Positions 58,301 to 64,000 of a DNA stretch of 64,000 bases are shown here, piece after piece. The notes beneath the pieces are model-generated. The model made no database searches and had not been told where the DNA came from. It saw only the letters and a program-made list of their open reading frames with translations. The stretch's first letter is position 1. Each line of letters starts with the position of its first letter. This DNA is from Abelmoschus esculentus (taxonomy: Eukaryota; Streptophyta; Magnoliopsida; Malvales; Malvaceae). Location: positions 2,242,001 through 2,306,000 of the forward strand of contig JAUCBN010000062.1 in NCBI GenBank assembly GCA_035048815.1, written 5' to 3'. A program made the position numbers and the translations under genes.

Positions 58301-61300
58301 ATATATAATGACCAGTAATTTGGAAACCAGGAAAAAAATCCTCCAATTTGCATTTCTATTTGGTGTGTCAACTTATCTTTTAGACCACTTAGAAACATTA
58401 TTTACATGGTAGATAATTGTTTGTTTGGAGCAAACAATTTAGATATGGAGGTCTTGTATCCCTCTCTTTCTGTTCTGGTGTTTGACTGCGGAGTAGATCA
58501 GATCCTAATGTTATTTCTAAATCTGAGGCGAGGAACATTTTTTGTTATTGCTTTTTCACATCATGGATACTTAGATAGGAATATGGAGATGAAGAGAGAA
58601 ATAAAGAATGTCACAATGGTGTAAAGAAAGAGTTTTAGATTTTAAGTATATCACAACCTCCCTGTTCTTGTTATCCATTTTAGTGATATTGGCAAGAACT
58701 ACTTATAGAGCTCTAGGATGAAGCCTTTTATATTAGTTTTGGTGTTTTGTGGGGGATGAAGAGATTCAATTGTATTCATGCAGTTTGAAATCGTAAGTTA
58801 CTTATCCTGTGTTGAACCCAGGTTACTGGAGATCCTGGAAAGATGGTTGCCATGCAAAAAAGTTTACGGAAGTTTGGGATCAAAGAAGTTGCTAGAACAG
58901 GGAAGGTAATGACCTTTCCTATAATTATGTATAAAATTTTCTAGTTAGTACTTTATGATGAGTCCTTGACCAATCAACATTTTTTACTCTATATCTCCTA
59001 TTAGATTGCCCTTAGAAGGGAAAAAATGGGTGCATCTGCTCCATTCTGGAGATTTTCCGCAGCTTCTTATCCAGATCTTCAAGAAAATTTGCATGTTAAT
59101 GGTTTTGCCAGTGCCACAGATAGACCTGTATTTAGTGAGGTTAATGTTTCTGGAGGGGTAAGCATATTTCTCAGCTTTCAGTTTGATTTTTTCCTTGCAA
59201 AGTATATTTTTAATTTCTTTGTATTGGAAGATGCCATATCTATGGTTAGCTTAATAGCGAGCTATTATCCATCATGCTTTTGTGACTAAGTTCTACTTCT
59301 AAACATTGGAATAAAAATCAAATTTAGGGCTTTTAGATTCCATTGTTTAGGATTATAGTAGAAAGATAAATGGTTATTGATGTTTCTGGCTTTCATAGAT
59401 TGTGCTTTTCTATCCTTATATAGCACTTGAATTCCTTACAGTTTCTGATCCAAAATCTATACTTTATTTGTTTATCTGTTCATGCAGGGGGATGTTTATC
59501 CAGTAGAGTCGGCTGATGGTTTTACAATCAATCAAGTTCTTGATGCTCATTGGGGTGTTCTCAATGATGACAATGTAAGATTCCTTATTGCTGATATGTA
59601 CTCATCCATACTCATGCATCTTCAGTATACATGAGCGGGCCATCAGTTTCGTGACTTCTAAGAATGGTGTGTTTGACTTTTAGTTTGGGTTGACTTTGTA
59701 ATTCTCTTTAGAGAACATGCTTGGCTTGCTGAGTATGAAGTTTTAATTGGTATTGCTACCTCATCTTTCATGTATAAGATGTGTTATCCTGTGGAGCTTT
59801 CTTATGTCTTTTATTAGAATCCACTTGTTCGCCTCCTAGTTATCACTCTTAGATCAACTCAGAACTTACCTCATTTATCTTGTTCCCAATGCTCTCCCTC
59901 AATGTCGTGCTGGACGATACTGATGTTGTAAACGTTTTATTTCAAGAAAAGAATCTCTAAACTTTTAGGCTTTTGGAATGTAGTAAAAAGGATAACCAGA
60001 TATAAGCCAATTTCATTTTGGTTAACTTCTACAAGATCCAAATTCCCAGCTCATTGATGCTGAACTAGTTTATAAAATGTATCATTTTGGTAAGTAGTGT
60101 ACTTTAGCTTAAGAGAATAATATTTTTTTTTTTCTTTTCAGACAAGTGGACTTCAATCTCACACTTTATCCATGATCGTAAATGACTCTCCGGGAGTTCT
60201 AAACAATGTTACAGGGGTTTTTGCTCGAAGAGGCTATAATATTCAGGTAGGTTTCCTCTTGTTATTTCTTTTTTCTCTCCCCGTTTTCTCATTATATGGT
60301 TTCTCACTTGCTGAATCGACTTACTATCACCAGAGCTTGGCTGTTGGGCATGCTGAAACAGAGGGGCTCTCTCGCATAACAACAGTTGTCCCTGGTACGG
60401 ATGAATCAATTTGTAAGTTGGTGCAACAACTCTATAAGCTTGCAGATGTTCATGAGGTGAGATTATCTGAAAGGGTGCACTTTGTATTATTTTCTGTTGC
60501 ACTTACTTGCAAATTGTTTTTATGGATTCTGGCAGAATTGTTTTGTTGGGTGATAAACAAAATAGTTTGAGAACAAAAAATATGAATATTTGATGGGTCT
60601 GCATATGACATGATGCAGCCTCAAGATTTTCCTTTTGTCTTTTGCTGTTGATATTTGATAGAGACACATTATCCGTCATGTTCAAAAAATCTGAAGTGAA
60701 TCAGTGACCGACAGCCATTCACTTCTTAGGTACAAGATCTTACCCACTTGCCATTTGCTGAACGAGAATTGATGTTGATAAAGATTGCTGTGAATGCTGC
60801 TGCTCGACGGGATGTCCTTGACATTGCCGACATTTTTAGAGCCAAGGCTGTTGATGTTTCTGATCACACAATCACTCTAGAGGTAATATCCTTTCTGAGC
60901 GTTTGCTTTTTTCCCATGAAACACATAACATTATAACTACAATTAGACAATCAAGTTGGTATTTTACCTTTTCCATTGAAAACAGATCTAATTGTGGCTT
61001 TGCCATATGTGGAAAAATGTTTTAGTATTGATAAGGAAGCCATGTTTAATTGTTTGATGCCTATGATTAATGTATGTAGATTGTAGATTGAAGGAAGTTA
61101 GAGAATTACATTTCCTAATTTCTAGTAGCTGAAATTTAGGGATTTATCAACAATTAGGTGCATATATTAACTACTGATTTTACGTAATTCTTCATAGATT
61201 ATGCACGTTTATAAACAGTAAATATGTGCTATTATTATCAATAAAAATTAGGAAACAGAGAACAATTTTCTCTACCTCAAAAGCTCTGTTTTTCTACATG

Positions 61301-62663
61301 GTTTCCAAGCTAAGAAAGTCTGAAAAATCCCAGCAAGATGTCTATTAGTGGGTTTTTTTAATGGTTCTATCTTATCTAGTAAAATATAGGTAAATGTTAT
61401 AGTTTAGTCTCAAAAAACTATATGGTTCTATATTTGTCATCCATTGTAAAAGATAGGAAAATGTTATAGTTTAGCCTTAAAAAATTGTATGGTTCCATTG
61501 TAAAAGATAGAAGAAAAGGTTCTAATTTAGCCTTAAGGAAAACTAGATAATAAGGGTTTCTACATCAAATATCCAAGCTGGGATTTACTAAGTGTACCTA
61601 CCAACATGAGGGAGAGTGTAGATTCATGTGATCACTGTCCAGTGGTGACAAATTTTTGCTAGGAAAGTATGGAAAACTCAGTTGTTCGTACATATTTCGC
61701 ATCAGAAATTTCAGTCAGTCTTGATATTCCACCTGATGCATCAACCATCTCAAACGTACCATAAGTAAAGCTAGAAGACATGTCAGAAAGGATGCAGAAA
61801 CCAGCAACAACAACTGGAAAGAGATGCAGAAGCTAGCAACAAAATCTGCATTTTATCAACTAGCTTGAGGGGAGTGTAGATTGTAGATTGATGAAAGTTA
61901 GAATTACATTTACTAATTTCTAGCAGCTGGAATTTAGGGATTTATCAATAATTAGGTACATATATTAGCTATTGATTTTATGTAATTCTTCCTAGACTAG
62001 ACACTTTCGTATACTATAAATATGTGTTGTTCTTGTCAATAAAAAATCAGGAAATAGAGAACAATTTTCTCTACCTCAAGATCTCTGTTTTTCTACAATT
62101 TATCCCATGATCGATTTTGCTCTTCTTCGGGTTTGCAAGAGGCGATTCAGTGTATGGATTATGGAAATCCCTAGTCTCTTTGCAAACAGTATTGTTTTTA
62201 TTCTTACTTCTCTTTAGCAGGAAGGAGACAGAATGGAAGTTCCATAGATCATGATTCTTGACCTGTTGCGTTTGTTTCATGTAAACATTGAACTCCAAAG
62301 TTTGTTTTGCAGGCTCTAACCCTTCTATTAACATCTAGTAGCTTCTGTTTCTGAATATGGATACTGATAAACATGATTTGGATACTTGTTCCAGTTGACA
62401 GGAGATCTAGACAAGTTAGTTGCACTGCAAAGATTGTTGGAGCCCTACGGCATTTGTGAGGTCGGTCTTCATTTCGAATATCTACCTACATTACGCCTAC
62501 GTTTAACATGTTTTATCATTAGCATTTGGCTTCAGTGTATAGAAAAAACTTCAACGTTTACTCTTTTGTCGATGTTTAGGTTGCTCGAACCGGACGTCTA
62601 GCGTTGGTGCGAGAGTTGGGTGTGGACTCCAAATATCTACGTGGATACTCTTTGCCATTATAA
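55398..62663 (+). CDS. Acetolactate synthase small (regulatory) subunit, 12 exons
   Basis: Exons: 55398-55612, 56524-56749, 57313-57396, 57772-57840, 58822-58905, 59005-59157, 59488-59574, 60142-60246, 60334-60456, 60730-60882, 62395-62460 and 62580-62663. All are GT-AG and in frame, giving 482 residues. The N-terminus MAVLSTSHLLFHCSNPDSRC is serine-rich and fits a chloroplast transit peptide. Two tandem ACT-plus-ALS_ss_C halves follow, with matching motifs VFARRGYNIESLAVG (first) and VFARRGYNIQSLAVG (second), and VARTGK and VARTGR at their ends. The protein binds the catalytic acetolactate synthase subunit in plastids, raises its activity and confers valine/leucine/isoleucine feedback inhibition. 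It closes with RGYSLPL. Intron 10 carries a TRIM element. Arabidopsis At2g31810 is the likely counterpart. Confidence 0.94.
61075..61298 (+). repeat. Left LTR of the TRIM element
   Basis: 224 bases, TG at the start and CA at the end. It is similar along its length to the right LTR, with scattered substitutions and small indels, so the insertion is not very recent. Confidence 0.85.
61875..62097 (+). repeat. Right LTR of the TRIM element
   Basis: 223 bases, preceded by the polypurine tract and ending ttctaca. It contains 'tataaatatgtgttgttctt' and 'tcaataaaaaatcagg', matching TATA-like and polyadenylation-like parts of the left LTR. Confidence 0.85.
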
Positions 62664-64000
62664 GTTTCAAGAAGCTTTAAGGTATTTTGTAGTATCAAAT
62701 CCAGAAAGTTTAAACAATCATGCTCTGCTGCATTGCTTGATTCTAGCTTTAAGGCAATGTTTAATATAAAATTGATTACGAAAACGATGTCGAACATCGT
62801 TGCTGTAACAGTAAAGTCTGAGTTTATGAACACCATTCCATTTATTAGAAACTAGAATGCTTGTTCTTAATCTCTTTTTATTTGATCAAACAGTCATCTG
62901 TTCTTAAGGAAGCACAGTCTCGAAATTTCGACCGGTAAAGAGGTGAATGAAGGTGTTGGATGAGAGTAAATAGATGACTAAGATTATAAAATGAAAATCG
63001 AAAAATTGTTATTACGAAGTAATCTAATCAAGTCGGTTGAAGTTCTGTTTCAACTGCTACAAAACAACTCGCGTTGCACACCTAGTTTTGGTGGACGAGT
63101 CTCACAGCAGGAATTTTCTGTATTCACAACGTCTTAAACCTGAAACTTGTTTAAACAAAACCAAATTACTTGCCACTTGAACCAACTCCCTAATCTTTTT
63201 CTCTTAAAAATCCCATAAATATTTTGATTAAAGGAGCCAACTTTTTCAAATCTTCCAAGATTCAATAGTTAAATATATTAATCTATATTTTAAAATGATG
63301 GAAATCTTTTATAGAAAAAGTAAGATTTTTAGGGTTTTTAAAAGTTTGGAGCTTTATAGGTTTTTGCACCCAAGTTTATAAAAAAAATTAATACCATAAA
63401 AGTTGGATTTAGATAATAATTTTTTTCAACATAACACATTAATTAATGTATTATATATATGTTGTGTACTTGTCCATAGTGTTTGTCCTTTAATTGATTG
63501 ACATGGGGGATTGAACCCTACACGATGTGGCTTGTGCAGGGAAAATATTATATATTAATGTCAGGGGAGGGTGGGGACAAGGACACAAATTTTATTTAAA
63601 TTATTATTTAGAAAATTATAATTTTTTTTAGATTGTGTTTTACGGAAATTAAATTTTAAAAAATCACGTCTTATAAAAAATGATTTTTATATTAAAATGT
63701 GGGAAATTAATTTTGTTTAATTATTAAAGACTCAACTCCTATGGAGAGAGATTTTAAAATGTCATCCTATAAAATTATTACTTTTTATTTAATTTCATAA
63801 ACTTTTTTTTTTAAATATTGCTGAGAGAGATACATATTAAATAAGAATTCCAATAAATACAGCTGTACATATATGATTTTGGGAGGGATAATAGTTCCTG
63901 TCCTCTTTAGGGGAAAATCTATTATTATACATGGTAGGCCATTTGTCCTATCATTATTTTTTGAGTAAATTATATTTGTGATCATTAATATATTATTTTT
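62664..64000. other. 3' flank of the ALS small subunit gene and AT-rich edge
   Basis: The first 200 bases should be the 3' untranslated region. Beyond about 63200 the DNA is AT-rich. No gene is supported and no clear repeat was recognised. Confidence 0.4.

Larger units (their letters stand above)
61075..62097 (+). mobile_element. TRIM (miniature LTR retrotransposon) in intron 10 of the ALS small subunit gene
   Basis: Two direct repeats, 61075-61298 (224 bases) and 61875-62097 (223 bases), both begin TGTAGATTGTAGATTGA and end CTGTTTTTCTACA. Directly after the left repeat comes tggtttccaagc, a decayed initiator-Met tRNA primer-binding site (usual form tggtatcagagc). Directly before the right repeat comes the purine tract gaggggag. 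Each repeat carries TATA-like and AATAAA-like sequence. The internal 576 bases have no coding frame. Flanking 5-mers atgta and attta match at 4 of 5. It depends on other elements for reverse transcriptase. Confidence 0.85.

Noticed and set aside
1..64000. CRISPR array, operon, phage or other prokaryotic system
   Set aside because: No regularly spaced direct repeats with unique spacers. All genes are eukaryotic with spliceosomal introns.

Overview
This is a nuclear window from a eudicot plant. The evidence is AT-rich intergenic DNA, short exons with GT-AG introns, a eukaryotic tRNA-Asp, plastid- and mitochondrion-targeted enzymes, a YUCCA-type monooxygenase, a UGT74-like glycosyltransferase and plant-type miniature transposons. 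The gene set resembles Malvaceae such as cotton, but that placement is an impression and was not tested.

Layout. 188-748 (-) encodes a small four-helix membrane protein. 3049-4077 (-) encodes the U5 snRNP 40 kDa WD40 protein, with a probable leader intron. 7250-9793 (-) is a two-exon INO80-D/KANSL2-like gene whose second exon I recovered by translation. 11504-11575 (-) is tRNA-Asp(GTC). 12177-21319 is a tandem segmental duplication. Each unit carries a broken 3' part of a formin FH2 gene (+) and a five-exon hotdog acyl-CoA thioesterase (-). The right thioesterase keeps its own 5' end; the left copy is cut in exon 1 and runs into repetitive DNA. 21320-25444 is AT-rich and almost empty. 25445-26611 (+) is an intronless YUC10/11-like flavin monooxygenase. 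26612-32180 is another repeat-rich desert. 32181-33658 (+) is a two-exon UGT74-like gene. 34727-40596 (-) is a 14-coding-exon LETM1 gene. 42613-48293 (-) is a 12-exon ankyrin/Raf-like kinase of the plant ILK1 type. 48294-55397 is repeat-rich. 55398-62663 (+) is a 12-exon acetolactate synthase small subunit gene with a complete TRIM retrotransposon in intron 10.

The exon models for the INO80-D, thioesterase, UGT, LETM1, ILK and ALS genes were built by hand. Every junction keeps frame and restores family sequence. No operon logic applies. The functions are independent housekeeping and metabolic roles: splicing, chromatin, mitochondrial cation exchange, branched-chain amino-acid synthesis, auxin synthesis and glycosylation. 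The gene order does look conserved. In Arabidopsis, U5-40K, formin FH2, UGT74F and ILK1 lie close together at At2g43770-43850, LETM1 lies beside ILK2 (At3g59820/30), and ILK3 lies beside the ALS small subunit (At2g31800/10).

The intergenic space holds several miniature inverted-repeat elements with target-site duplications, SINE-like repeats and microsatellites. I found no wholly new system. The points most worth a second look are the lopsided formin/thioesterase duplication, the ILK protein lacking both catalytic aspartates, and the intronic TRIM.
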